Shown piece after piece: positions 23,240 through 34,759 of a DNA stretch of 64,000 bases (the stretch's first letter is position 1; every line of letters starts with the position of its first letter). The stretch lies in assembly GCA_025266875.1 (NCBI GenBank), contig JALLLT010000007.1, positions 496,001 to 560,000 of the forward strand, read 5' to 3'. Source of the stretch: Fennellomyces sp. T-0311. Lineage: Eukaryota > Mucoromycota > Mucoromycetes > Mucorales > Lichtheimiaceae. The notes beneath the pieces were generated by a model. It saw nothing but the letters and a program-made list of their open reading frames with translations. It was not told the DNA's origin and did not search any database. The position numbers were made by a program, and so were the translations under genes.

Positions 23240-24546
23240 ATGGGACTGAAAGGTGTACACAAGTTTGGTCGCGACAACGGGGCATACCAACAGAAAGCGT
23301 CGATACCTGCGTATCTTAACCGTCAGCAAGTCGACATCATCTATGTGGACTACTACTGTGTCTTTTATTTCCTGTTGTTGCGGGGAGGGCTGGCCATGTC
23401 GCTTTTCGAACTCTCGCTTGCCCACCAGTTTGGTAAAAAGCACAGACAGTTCCGAGCCCTCGTCTGCGGATTCGTGGATGCAACAATGGAGTATTTGAAC
23501 CGCCTTTCCGCTGACAGTGGCGGTGCAGATATATGTATAGTCACTGACGGTGAGCGTCTCCCTGCAAAAATGGAAACCCATCAAACCAGAAGAAAAAATC
23601 AAAACCTCGCGTTCTGCGAAGCTCGAACACTCTATAATCGATATGGTTACGATCATGACGATCTCCGGGTTCAGGTCCAGCGATGGGTCAGTTTTTCCTT
23701 GCCCTTCAAGAGAGCAATCATGACGCGTCTGAAACGGCGAAAGAGCATTCGACCGTACAGAGAACGCGTTCAACAAACGGAACCTCGTGGCACACACATG
23801 TTTTATCATCAAGCGCCGTTTGAGGCAGATTCAGAGATTGTCTATCTGTGTGACACACTTACCCCGGGTGACCGTGGCGCCATACTCTCCGACGACGGCG
23901 ACTTGTTCGCTTACGGTGGTGCAGTAAATGCCATAGTAAGTTGTCAACGGATGCCTAGGTTTCTCGACAACCTTTTTTTCTCTAATGATAAAAGTAGCGT
24001 ATTGTCAACATTTACTGGGATAATGCGAATTTACCGGGAACTGTGACTACCAAAGCCAAATTGCTCAAGAAGCTTAAATTTCCTATTAACGATCGCGTTG
24101 AACTGGCCCAGGTGAGTCGATATTTACGTGGAGCTCTAAAATTTGATTATGTTCTGTACTGAGTAGTGAATCACTTCTTTCTATTCTAGAGTGAGGCCAG
24201 ATTCGCGGTATTGGCGGCTACATGCGGCAACGACTATGCGGAAAATGTGAAGAATTTTTCGTTCCGGAAGATTGCCAAAATGATTCAAGTGCAGAGATTC
24301 ACTGCATGGCCTGTAAATGCAGACAAACTTTTGCAAACTGTGTGCTACCTGCTTGAATATGTAACGGATGACCAAGCCTTCCGCTTCAAAGTGGCTCTGC
24401 ATCAATTCTGCAAGCCTGTCGTTTCTAGGGTTGCCGAAAGCGGTGATCAAGGTGCCTACGAAAAACGTCATCGTAGCGTAATCCAAGTGGAATATGATCC
24501 AAGAGTCCAATGCGAGCTTGGCGTGCAGGGGAATGTCCGCAATTGA
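23240..24546 (+). CDS. FEN1/XPG-like structure-specific nuclease family protein, 388 aa
   Basis: Three exons (23240-23935, 23998-24111, 24190-24546) join exactly in phase across introns of 62 and 78 bp. The start MGLKGVHKF resembles the MGI-x-GL start of flap endonucleases. All acidic active-site positions of the FEN/XPG fold are present: Asp37 (IIYVDYY), Asp103 (IVTDGERLPAK), Glu195/Asp197 in APFEADSEI (canonical EAEA), Asp219 and Asp221 in LSDDGDLFAYG, and Asp285 in CGNDYAENVK. An NVKNFSFRKIAKMI helix-turn-helix-like segment follows. RR/KR-rich residues lie between the N and I regions. By family, such enzymes cut 5' flaps or other branched DNA, but this protein is shorter and diverged from FEN1, EXO1, GEN1 and RAD2. 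It has no PCNA-box-like tail. It stands alone in degraded DNA and may belong to a lineage-specific family. Confidence 0.75.
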
Positions 24547-26029
24547 ATTACAATCGGACTATGCGAGGAGATATACCATCACTCTACATATGGCGCGACG
24601 GCTACTTTTTCAACAGAGGAATGGATAGTTCCAGACCATCGCTATTATACTATGCCACTAAGCCCGTATGCTATTGAGTATTAATTATATAAATATCAGT
24701 AATTCTGTCATAAAATAAATTATTGTCTAACTTGTATGTATGTTTGCATGTACTGACATGAGGTTATATGGGATTCGCCTTTAGATTTCGTATTTGTACA
24801 AGTTAATTGAAGTGCGTAAGAAAAAGCACGGTGATCCCAGAAAGTTGCGACAGGGGCTGTCACGAAGATACCTTTGTAGCAAACTAGCACTGATGGTAAG
24901 CTTATAAATGCTTATACGTAGCAATCTCTCTTGCTAAAAATACTTTTTTATTTCCCTTGGCCAGTAGTTATTATGACTTGACTTTTAGATCAGAAAAACA
25001 AGGCTCATTTCCAGTCCAATACAAGAAGTACTTAATTAATGACGTAAGTGAAATATTACCTTTCGCTTATTAAGGTAACATGGTCGGACTACATTTTATA
25101 GCGATCAGATGTGGAGCGGCCATGTTTATCGCAGAGGTTATATTGTGTGAAGAGCTAGTACTGTATTGGGCGCATCCAAATACATAGCCACATTGTCTAA
25201 TGATCAGGATATTCGAAACGTCTTATCCAAATATATAAAAACCACACCAACGTTAGTTAGAAGGTGCTATGCTTAAAGTCCGGTTTCATAAGTATGACAC
25301 ATTTACATGGCTGACTGGCTGTTTAGTGTCCGAGACCTTGCGCTGTTCCAATAACATATATGGTATTCACGAGCAATAAGGTTTCTTATTATGCTGTTGG
25401 ACGTCTCGCGGCTTTGCTGCTCCTTTGTACTATCATGGCGACACACCAAATCCGATAAAATGTTTTTGGTATTGTCAGCCCCATTTAAGGTTTCGACAGT
25501 AAATAAAGCAGAAACATGATGAAGAGTTTTAGGCAACCGCGCAAAGCTGTAATGCACGGTAATTGAGCATACTCGGCTCTGATTCCAATACTTTAAAAAA
25601 AAGACATACCTATGGCTAAAAGGCAGGCAGCTATAGCTTATAAGATTTTTTTTTATTTTGCGCCACAGGCTAAGCGCTTCGTGCAACGTTCGATCATGGT
25701 CATGCGGACCCAAAAAAAAACACTCCTTGCACTCCTTTAATGCTCTAAATTGCAAGTGATGAACATCCGCATTGCATGCACCAAATTCTCTCGCGTTAAT
25801 ATTACCATCCGCGACTGGAATGGGCAGCCATTGCACATTGGAGGATAGAGATAAGCGTGGGCGTGGCCGAGTATAGTAGCAATGCAAACAATACTATGAT
25901 TAGCTAAATATGGGCTAATCCCAAAATAATGGCCAATCACAGTAAGACCTCCGGAAAGACGAGCAAAGAGTGTGTGAGGGTGCTGTTGGCTCGGCTTCTT
26001 TTTTCTTTTACTCTTTTTCATTTTTTTCA
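24547..26029. other. Intergenic with a coding-like fragment
   Basis: At 24787-25050 the plus strand reads YLYKLIEVRKKKHGDPRKLR and LSRRYLCSKLALM up to a GTAAG donor, then SSYYDLTFRSEKQGSFPV and QYKKYLIND after a possible acceptor. This could be a decayed exon pair of unknown origin. A 194-codon minus-strand frame (25887-25303) has no motif and is probably chance in Cys/His-coding AT-rich DNA. Confidence 0.3.
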
Positions 26030-27240
26030 ATGCATTTTAAATTTACAACATCGCTATTCGCTCTATTAAGCGTCTTCGGTAACGTGTTGGTTCAACCTGA
26101 ATGACAGCGCAGATTGCAACTGAATTACTCATTATGCCCGCTTTTTCTGCTCTTTTTTTTCTTCTCTTCTCTTGCTGCGACACACTTGCGAAACACTTTG
26201 GACACGTGGTCTTTTTCTCAATCAATCGTATATAGCTCTAGTGAACGCTGTGCCGATTCAGGACGTATCAGTGACGTCGGTCGACTTGGCTGAAGAGCCC
26301 ACGGACAACCACGGCAGCGAGCATCTGTACGTGACGGTGACCCGCACTGACGACCTTGTGGACGACGACGGTTCGCTCTTGGCTGAACGCATCATGGCTG
26401 TCCAGGTGACCTTTGACGTTGTGGAGAACCAAGTAAATGTCTATCAGCGCAAAACACAAAGACCAAGGCAAAGCTAAACTTCATTGTACAACAGGTGCAT
26501 TGCAACGGTGTGCCCGTCGAGATTGGTGTATCCAACATCCAAGTGGAAGCTCAGATAGCTGCCAACCCCGAAAAACTGTCCATCACCTCTGAAGAAGAAG
26601 CCGCGGTGCTCGAAGACACCTTTGACATTGGCCTCGCCACCGTCGAAGTCACTGCTACATTGCTGGAAGAACTAAAGACCGAGGACGGTGTCACTCTTCG
26701 CCGTCTTCAAGTCCAGGAACGCATTGTTGAAATCAATGGCGAGGATGTCGTCCAGACTGAGGCAGGTCAGCAGATTTTGGATATTTACGAAGACGGCAAG
26801 TTCGAACGATGGGCCGTTGACCCCGTCACTGGCTTCTTGTTGCCCGGCCCCGCCATCATGGACGAAGAGCCTGAGCAGAGCAATGACCACGGTAAGCCCG
26901 GTTTCATAGCACTTTATCATGACATACTGATGGACATGCTTTTTTTTTAGTGGATGCTGGTCAGCCCATGGTTGCGCCTGAGCACGCCGGCGCCAAGGGA
27001 TGCGCTGGTGCATTGATCGACCCCGTTGTCGAATGGTGGAACAGCCAGAGCTCGCTTGTCCGCGGCTTCATCACCGGTGGCTTCTGCGCTGCACTCTTTG
27101 CCATCGCCCTCGCCGTCCGTCAGCTGATCGTGTCGTCTGCCACGGCGGAATACGACCAGCTGCCCGTCTCTGATCACGAGCACGAGACCATCTGGCAAGA
27201 CAAGAAGGAGGAGGAGGAAAAGCGCCCCTTCCTCTCGTAA
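26030..27240 (+). CDS. Secretory-pathway type I membrane protein, 308 aa, function unknown
   Basis: Four exons (26030-26078, 26242-26432, 26495-26891, 26951-27240) join in phase. The first intron is long (163 bp), the others about 60 bp. The start was chosen because exon 1 supplies a clean signal peptide (MHFKFTTSLFALLSVFVNA) that links to the downstream frame through GTAACG...CTCTAG. The luminal/outer part is strongly acidic (SVTSVDLAEEPTD, SEEEAAVLEDTFDIG) with repeated beta-strand-like VQVTFDVVE and VTATLLEEL segments. One membrane span lies near the C-terminus (GFITGGFCAALFAIALAVRQ). The short tail carries YDQLP and an acidic/lysine-rich end (KKEEEEKRPFLS). YxxL-like and dileucine-like context would fit trafficking, but this is inference. 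No family is recognised. Confidence 0.75.
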
Positions 27241-27437
27241 AGTCTCTATAGTTTTTCTGTTTTTGGCCCAGACATAAGGAGATAAATTGAATCAACCGGG
27301 ACTGTTGTGTGTTTTGGTCTGTTGTATAAAGAAAAGCGAATGGAGCAAGTCCACATATATATATATATTATTAAGTAAACGAGATATAAGGCTATATACA
27401 GTGTAGCGGTCAGGGGTATGTACAGAGGTGAGCATGT

Positions 27438-27680
27438 TTAGAACACAAAGAGTGATGGCCGTCCGTTGTTGTTGCGGCGGATGGTTCCGGTCAGGAATCG
27501 CTTGACTTTCGAGAGCCTTTTCGAGCCATGATCCGTTACGTCCTCGCTGGACGACGACGACGACGACGACGACAGCGCTGATGACAGAGTGCTGGTGGGT
27601 GATGTGGGAGGTTCGTCTGAGACGAGCGACGCAGACGACGGCGAGAGGTTGATATCAAAGTGCTCGGTGAATCGTGACAT
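27438..27680 (-). CDS. Small Ser-rich protein, 80 aa, function unknown
   Basis: Single exon with an ATG at 27680. It encodes MSRFTEHFDINLSPSSASLV, then a Pro/Ser/Thr-rich stretch with a run of ten serines and an acidic SSEDVTD, and a basic C-terminus (KRLSKVKRFLTGTIRRNNNG). A TATATATA box lies about 80-90 bp upstream on the coding strand (near 27765), which supports real transcription. It is convergent with the membrane protein gene, with 197 bp between the stops. The low-complexity composition prevents family assignment. Phosphorylation of the Ser run is plausible but unproven. Confidence 0.5.
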   Translation of the reverse strand: MSRFTEHFDINLSPSSASLVSDEPPTSPTSTLSSALSSSSSSSSSEDVTDHGSKRLSKVKRFLTGTIRRNNNGRPSLFVF

Positions 27681-28276
27681 TGTTTGTGTGTGTGTGTTGA
27701 GTGTGTGTAGAAAAAGTGGAAGTCGGAGGAGAGGAGATCCTTTTTTCTGCTGGCACGTCGTTATATATATCCAGAAAATCATGTTGGACCCCGATTGTCA
27801 AGGTCAGCATTACGGTTACACGCTCTTCAAGGGTAACTCTATATAAAGTTCTAGACCTCTGACAAAAACAACCTCCTTCTCGCTCTGATTTCCTTTCTTT
27901 CTTGCTCGGCCCTGAATGGGAGCATTCCCTTTTTCCCTGCCCATGCCCGACCCTCTCAGTCTGCCAGCAGCACCTGCGCTGTCCGATTTCAACATTTCTA
28001 TTTTTCGATCCTGGTTTGAAAAAAATAGAAACATTAAGTTACCGCCTGATTTTTTTTTTGTTCCGCACCCACCTCGAAGCAGTTACCCACGTTTTCTAAC
28101 GACCCCACGCGAGCCCGTGTAACCATGGAGATCTACATCTTTTGAATTGTTTGTTTTTTTATTGCCATGGCAAGGATATACAAGAGAGCGCGTTAGCTAT
28201 GTCAAAAAGAGTTATGTGCGGGTGTGCTAAATGAGTAAAGGTTGCTTAAATAAGAAGGAAATGGAATGGGGAGAGC
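27681..28276. other. Intergenic between the small Ser-rich gene and urease
   Basis: Contains the TATA box of the small gene and pyrimidine-rich tracts. The overlapping frames here (27816-28122) are low-complexity and show no family motif. The sequence just before 28277 is the urease 3' flank. Confidence 0.4.
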
Positions 28277-31014
28277 TTAAAAGATATAGACAGACTGAGT
28301 TAAAGGCAGCGTTGAGACAGGTTCACAGGTGCACTCCTGACCATCTGCCGTGACTCGATATGTTTCCGGGTCCACGGTGATCGCTGGCATAGCGTCGTTC
28401 AGCTTCATGTCCTTCTTGGTGACGTTTCGACAATTCTTGACCGCTTCCGTGCGTTTGCGCAGATTGTAACTGGCAATAACACCTTGATCGATCGAAATTT
28501 GAGAAACAAATAGACAGCAGGTCTTGCCGATAGCCGATGGGAGTGCTCCGTACATTGGCCGTGAAATGACCGGTTCGGTGGTTGGAATTGAAGCGTTCGC
28601 GTCACCCATCTGACCCCATACGATCATGCCGCCCTTGATGATCAGCTCAGGCTTCGTGCCAAAGAATTGAGGAGTGTACACAACCAGATCAGCGAGCTTG
28701 CCAACTTCGATCGATCCAACAATATGACCGATACCATGCGAGATGGCACTATTATGGGTTTCATTAGCTTTTTTTTCGCTGCCCTATGCTTCTTTTTATA
28801 AAACACTTACGGATTGATGGTATATTTCGCAACGTATCGGCGAATGCGATAATTGTCGCCTTCAAAACCTTCGTCCTCCGGCAATTTGCCGCGCTGGTCA
28901 CGCATCTTGCTGGCTGTTTTCCATGACCGCAGTACAACCTCCCCAATGCGGCCCATGGCCTGGCTATCGGAGCTGATCATACTGATGGCACCCATGTCTT
29001 GGAGGACATCTTCAGCGGCAATGGTTTCCGCGCGGATACGGCTTTCAGCAAACGCAACATCTTCAGGGATCGACTTGGACAAGTGGTGGCACACCATCAG
29101 CATGTCAACGTGTTCATCCAAAGTGTTGTTTGTGAAGGGGCGAGTCGGGTTCGTGGACGAGGGCAATACATTAGGTTCACTGCACACCCGAATAACTATA
29201 TACAGCTTTGAGTAACAGAAATCGAAAGAGAAAGAAGGAGGAGAAAACTTACTGTCAGGGGCGTGGCCACCACCTGCACCCTCACTATGGTACGTGTGAA
29301 TGGTGCGGTTCTTGAAAGAGCTAATAGTCGATTCCACAAAGCCAGCCTCGTTCAACGTATCCGTGTGAATCGTAGCCTTTGTCCAGAAATTAAAAAACAC
29401 ACTCAAAACGTCACATCTTGCCTTTTACATACCTGTACATCAAGCTCATCACACACATCCAGACAAGCATCAATTGCAGCGGGCGTCGTGCCCCAGTCCT
29501 CGTGCAGCTTCAGACCCAAGCAGCCGGCTTCAACTTGTTCGACAATATCCTTCTTGCTCGAGCAATTGCCCTTGCCCGTGAAACCGATATTCACAGGCAA
29601 ATCGTCGGTGGCCTTCATCATCATTTCCACGTGATGTTTGCCGTTCGTGCAAGTGGTTGCATTCGTGCCTGTGTTTGGTCCCGTGCCACCACCAATCAAG
29701 GTCGTAACACCACTGGAGACAGCTTCCCAGATCAGTTGGGGACAGATGAAGTGAACGTGAGAATCGATTGCACCTGCAGTGAAGATTTTGCCTTCGCCAG
29801 CGAGTGCTTCAGTGCCCGCACCGACCACCATGCCTGGGGTAACACCATCCATGACGTCGGGGTTGCCTGCCTTGCCAATGCCTACGATGATGCCCTTCTT
29901 GATACCAATATCGGCCTTGTAAATACCATTGTAATCGATAATCAATGCATTTGTAATGACCAAATCCAGAATTTCGTGATCAAGACGGCCAGTGGCTTGA
30001 CCCATGCCTTCACGCAGGACCTTGCCGCCGCCAAACTTGCATTCGTCGCCATAAACGGTGTAATCGTTCTCAACGCGTGCCCAAAGGTTAGTGTCGCCCA
30101 AGCGCACCAAGTCACCGGTCGTTGGACCAAAGTGATCTGCATAGTACTCACGGTCAAGCACATGAGCTGCAGGACTCGGGAGCAAAGGTGCATTGGCATC
30201 ATGCAGGAATCCACGCTCCTTTATCGTTGCCATGATAGCTGGCAAGCGGGACATGTCCACTGGACCCGTAGCCAGTCCGTTGCCACCTGAAATCACCTTA
30301 TTGCCACCAATTTCAACAAGCGTAACGGTTTTGAAATCGCCCGGCTCGAAACGAACGGCAGTGCCGGCAGGAATATCCAATCGCATGCCATAAGAGAGGG
30401 CACGATTGAAAAGGAGGAAAGCATTGGATTCGATAAAGTGGAAATGAGATCCGACCTGGATTGGACGGTCGCCCTGGTTGGTGACGGTGATTGAGACGCG
30501 CTTGCGACCGGAATTCAATTCAAGTTTTCCGGGCTGGACAATAAGAGCGCCCGGAGCTTTCTGCGCAACGTTCGAGGTGAGCGTGAATTTGTCGGAGGGG
30601 GGGATGGGGAGGAAGCTGCCGTACAACGCCATTTCGAGATTGCCGTCGTCGGTACAGATCGGATCGTGTACTGTGACGAGATAGGTGCCATCGGGAAATG
30701 TGCCTTCGATTTGTACCTCGTGCAGCGTTGTGAGCGCGTCTGCCATGACATGGCGTCGACCCAGCATTTGTTTGCCCATATCCATGAGTTGGGCCACGCT
30801 ATATGTGCCATCACGCATAAACTCCAAGAGCTGCGATGCGATCAGGGCAGTGGCTTCGGTGTGGTTTAATTTAACGCCGCGTGCCAGCCGCTTCTGCGCG
30901 AGATAGCCAACTATATTGTTTGTCCGACGTTAGTAAAGTTTTATCATGCTTGCACTCTTTAGCCTTACCATTATTTAGAAGGAGCTTGTCAAGCTCACGA
31001 GGGACCAAACGCAT
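28277..31014 (-). CDS. Urease (single-chain, 834 aa)
   Basis: Five exons (31014-30969, 30910-29433, 29376-29253, 29195-28811, 28748-28277) join in phase to 834 residues, the usual size for fungal/plant ureases that fuse the bacterial gamma, beta and alpha chains. The enzyme hydrolyses urea to ammonia and carbamate in the cytosol, and needs nickel and accessory proteins not seen here. The gamma part opens [13 protein letters not shown]. The beta part has GSHFHFIE. In the alpha part the nickel ligands are His400/His402 (SHVHFICPQ), the Lys483 to be carbamylated ([10 protein letters not shown]), His512 and His538 ([16 protein letters not shown]), and an Asp in [10 protein letters not shown]. The flap Cys/His motif MVCHHL is intact. 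The start has a good context (ACCACCATGCG). All catalytic residues are present, so it should be active. Confidence 0.97.
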
Positions 31015-31599
31015 GGTGGTAGAAAGGGCGAGGGTGAGAAGAAGATGAAGAAAGAGAAAAAGAAGAGAAAAGAAGAAGAGAAAAATAGCTGTAGCTCAGA
31101 CGGGTATATGCAAGCCGGGCTTTTTGCAGGTCACCGATAAGAGGGAGGTAATCAAACCCTGTATCGCGCGTTACACAAGCAACCCAAGTCACGTATGTAT
31201 CTGGGCAAACATCTATATAAGCTGCTCTGCCTTGAGCGCTGTACCCCGCATATTCCTTTGCTTGCATTCCAACAGCCTGCATATGCAAACTCTATTTGCC
31301 TCTGCATGGATCTAAAATACCCGGTATCCTAAAATCCGGCTGCTTCTTGTGTCACCATCCTGTCGATCCTAACACACGCAGCATCATTCGACCTGTTCCA
31401 TATTAACTTTGAGAAACAAGGGAAAGTGCACGACCGGGGAGGCTCGTAAAGAGATAACGATAGCGTGTGCGTGAGAGAAATTCCTCTCTCGCGGTAAACA
31501 ATACGAATGGTATATTTTGACTGATAACTTGGTGTTTCTTTATCTTATCAGTCAAAAAAAGTAAATTCCGTTATCAGAAAAACGGTTGTTTGTTACACG
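31015..31599. promoter_or_regulatory. Urease upstream region with TATA box and a perfect hairpin
   Basis: A purine-rich tract (plus strand 31028-31085) precedes the urease ATG. A TATATA lies near 31213-31218, about 200 bp from the ATG. Further out, TTTTGACTGATAA (31515-31527) and its exact inverted copy TTATCAGTCAAAA (31545-31557) form a 13-bp stem with a 17-nt loop. It lies 3' of the PUF60 gene and its relic and could be a mobile-element footprint or an RNA hairpin. No other gene is seen. Confidence 0.4.
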
Positions 31600-32000
31600 T
31601 CAGAAACCATATTTGTTTAGCTCATAAAACTTGAACAACGCTATGCCGTCCAACATCTGTCGCGTTCTGTCTATAGCTCGACCACACGGCAAGCATCCTG
31701 ACGTATGCTAAAGTCAATGAAACTCATCCATCGACAATTCAGATTCCACAAAGATCTTTACATCTCCGTCTTTCCGTTGCCACCAAGATTCTTCATATAC
31801 ATATATACAACAAGCTCCGTCATCGTTACTTATAGCAATGGTGACCTCTTGCACATGATCAAGCTTACGAATATTTGTCTCTGGTGAGCTTCCCTTTTTG
31901 GATTTATATGCACTCTATGGATCGGGACCATGCTCTGGACAAGAAGGAAATTTGATAACTATATTTGATGCGAGCACCTTTCTTTTACGTAATGTGACAC
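31600..32000 (-). pseudogene. Decayed duplicate of the 3' end of the PUF60-like gene
   Basis: This stretch aligns in the same orientation with 32260-32660, the last two exons of the adjacent gene. Shared words include CCATATTTG, CATTCCACAAAGATCTTTACATCTCC (versus ATTCCACAAATATCTTTACATTTCC), GGATTGGGACC/GGATCGGGACC and ACAAGAAG. It has many substitutions and frame breaks, and lacks RRM1 and RRM2. It is a tandem partial duplication of the UHM-coding exons, now non-coding. Confidence 0.75.
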
Positions 32001-32260
32001 CTTGGTCTGTGTGCATCTAACACGAAGGATGATGATAATATGCTGTTACCCTCAGCAGTCACGTACATCTCTGCACTGGTGTCCGAATCCGTGCCATTCG
32101 ATTTCGCTATCGTCGTTGGATCAACATTGTATGCCAGCAGCAAGTTCGACTTTTGCCATGTTGCTTACATACTTGGCTTGTCTTGAGAAAGCATGTCAAA
32201 ACAATCAATTGTGCTCTACTGACACGGTAAATAGTACACACTCTTTTTTTATAGTACATG

Positions 32261-34211
32261 TCAAAAGCCATATTTGCTTAATTCAGATAACTGAACAGCG
32301 CTAGCCTTAAGTCTACGACCGCCAAACCATCGACCATCCAAAACTTGTCGCGCTTTGTCCACCGCTAAAGAACGTATTAGAAAGCAGCTGCGTGTATCAA
32401 AGTAAATAGCTTACCGATCGACGATTCAAATTCCACAAATATCTTTACATTTCCATCCCCTGGCTGCCAGCCATCATTCATACCATGCACTCCATCATCG
32501 CTGCCAGTTGTTATGGTAACCTGTCGTATACGACCAAACTTGCTACACTCGTCAGCGAATTCCTCTTTCAAGCTGTCGTCCACATCATGGATTGGGACCG
32601 CGTTCTGTACAAGAAGATAATTTGACAGCTTCAAACTGATATGAGTCACTTTTGTTGCTTTTTTTTACGTAATATATCATATACCTGTTGTCGACTAGCC
32701 GCCAGTTTTTGCATAACAGCATAACGTTGGCTTGAATTGACGTGTATGTTTTCTTCTTTTGCCACTGAATCCACGTTACTCCTGTCTTGTTCTTTAATTA
32801 TAGACGTTGGTCGGATAGTTTGTACTACATATGGTGAACGAACAAAGTTAGATTGAGAAAAAAAACATTCACGCATGCAACTATACAGGCTTACATTTTA
32901 ACCGTTGTAGATCAATTTTCTTACGAAGGCCCAGGTTTTCGACATTCGCGTTGACTTTGGACATAACATCGTTCTCCTTGATTATCGGCGCAGGAACCGA
33001 ATCTAACATTTTCATACCGTCTGCCATAGGACCACCAATAATGCATCGGAAAACACGTAAAGTCTGTCCCCCAATCTCAAAGTTCTTCAGTGACTGTATT
33101 GCTGCCACGGCTGCCTCGTCCTCCTCAAACTCGATAAATCTAAGGGCCCGGATGTGGAGGGTACGGTCAGACCATCGCGCTCGTTTCTTTTAACAGTCAA
33201 GTAACAGCAAAAAAAAAATAATAAAAAAAAGAGTGTAACAATGAGATGACGACGGTCGGTTGGATACCAATCCCAGTTTACAGTAAAAAAAAAAGATACG
33301 TGAAAGGAAACGCTAAACTTACCCGCAACCTTTATGTTTCCTTGACAACAAATCAGGCTAATTACTTGGCAATCAATTAAGGATGTCATTCTTGTATACT
33401 TGGTGATCCGTGATTATACCAGCAATATACATTTTTTGATTCGGCCAAACGCTTCAAAAATGCTCGCCATATTTTCTTCCGTGATCATATCATTGACGTT
33501 GGAGACGTAAATTCTGGATTTCGGCGGTGTCGGTATGCTTCCGGAGGACGCGGCCGTTGCATAATTGTTCGGTCGTCCCACCTTGAGCTGTCGTCCACCA
33601 AGATCCTGTCCATTCATTGTTTCCAGCGCCAGCGCTGCTGCCTCGGGAGTCTCGTATTCGATAAAACAAAAGCCCTTGTGACGCAACGTCGCTGGATCCA
33701 CCGACATGCTGATACTTTTGATCGTTCCGAACTGGTTAAATACGGCTTTGACGTGTGACTCGTTCAACACAAAGTGAATGCTTCCGACATATATCCGGGC
33801 AAGCACTGAAAGTGTACGCGCATCAACGCCAGACGCAACATGGGGATTTGTTGCCGACATGATTGCTGGTTGCAATGGCGTTGTCAACTAACCAAAACGT
33901 ATCAATCGTTAAGGACTGTATGTTCCTGGTACATTAAGCCAGGTCTTCCCCGTGTAAACAAGGACCACGTACTTTGGACTTCATTTCACGTGCATAAGCT
34001 TTAGCCCTTTGCAGACGTTCCTTTTGGTCTGGTGTCAAATTGATAGCGGAATGGTCGGACCATCGTGAACTGTTCAAGGAGCCTGAATGATGTCAAAAAC
34101 GGAAACTAGGTAAAATGCCCCTTTGCTACCAAGGTTACCTCGTCTGGCCCGCTTAATACTTTCTTCTGTCGCAGATCCTGGCAATGTTCGTTTCTTCGAA
34201 TCATCTGCCAT
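32261..34211 (-). CDS. PUF60/Half-pint-type splicing factor, 462 aa (two RRMs plus UHM)
   Basis: Eight exons (34211-34139, 34082-33973, 33887-33420, 33357-33323, 33139-32895, 32824-32685, 32628-32415, 32364-32261) join in phase. The N-terminus is MADDSKKRTLPGSATEESIK. RRM1 has RIYVGSIHF (RNP2) and HKGFCFIEY (RNP1). RRM2 has RIYVSNVND and KHKGCGFIEF; the second half depends on a 35-nt exon. The C-terminal UHM (NAVPIHDVDDSLKEEF, VKIFVEFESS) ends with DGRWFGGRRLKA, which carries the RWF-type loop that binds tryptophan ULM peptides of other splicing factors. By family it works in the nucleus with U2AF in 3' splice-site recognition at pyrimidine tracts. The last intron is only 50 bp. Confidence 0.9.
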
Positions 34212-34759
34212 GGGGGTATAACGAAACGATAAAGTAAAGGTATCGGAAACCCAATTTTTGATGGGCTTATGCATGACGTAGCAGTAGCAATAGAGAGGGG
34301 CATGACACCGACTTGTATCAACCTTGATGGTTGGATGCTTGCTGCTAAGTGCATGCTTAGATTAATTGAGTAGATATTATTAGGACATCCCAAAGTTTAC
34401 CGGAGACTGTAAAACATACCTGACTCCCATGCTTGGCATAAGCTGCATAATCCCGGTTTTTAGAGGCATTCGGGCCACGTGGACACTTTCATACTTCGTT
34501 GAAAGTATGTCATGTGTACTGCAAGCAGAGATGAGACATTTTTCCTGAGCCTAGAGTGACAGACGTGGCTGTGCCTGCATCCCGCCAAGAAGTACACATT
34601 GCACCACTCCCTAACCTGATTCTGCGCAGCAAAAGTTATTATTAGAGTCCTAGGTGGTCATTATGTTTCGCTTGTAATGGATCAATAACAACCCATCAAA
34701 CATATATAAACGACTTATCCAAACTTGATTTACTTACTATCCACCGCTATTTCCTCAAT
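34212..34759. promoter_or_regulatory. Divergent upstream region of the PUF60-like and first CotH genes
   Basis: A TATATAAA at 34703-34710 lies 50 bp before the ATG of the first CotH gene. The rest is AT-rich DNA with no coding signal. Confidence 0.55.

Noticed and set aside
22920..23285. 121-codon minus-strand frame
   Set aside because: It overlaps the promoter and first codons of the FEN-like gene and shows no motif.
25303..25887. 194-codon minus-strand frame
   Set aside because: No motif, unusual composition and no splice partners; likely chance or a decayed relic.
26134..26240. ATG at 26134 as start of the type I membrane protein
   Set aside because: Its frame does not join the downstream exon through any usable intron, whereas 26030-26078 does and encodes a clean signal peptide.
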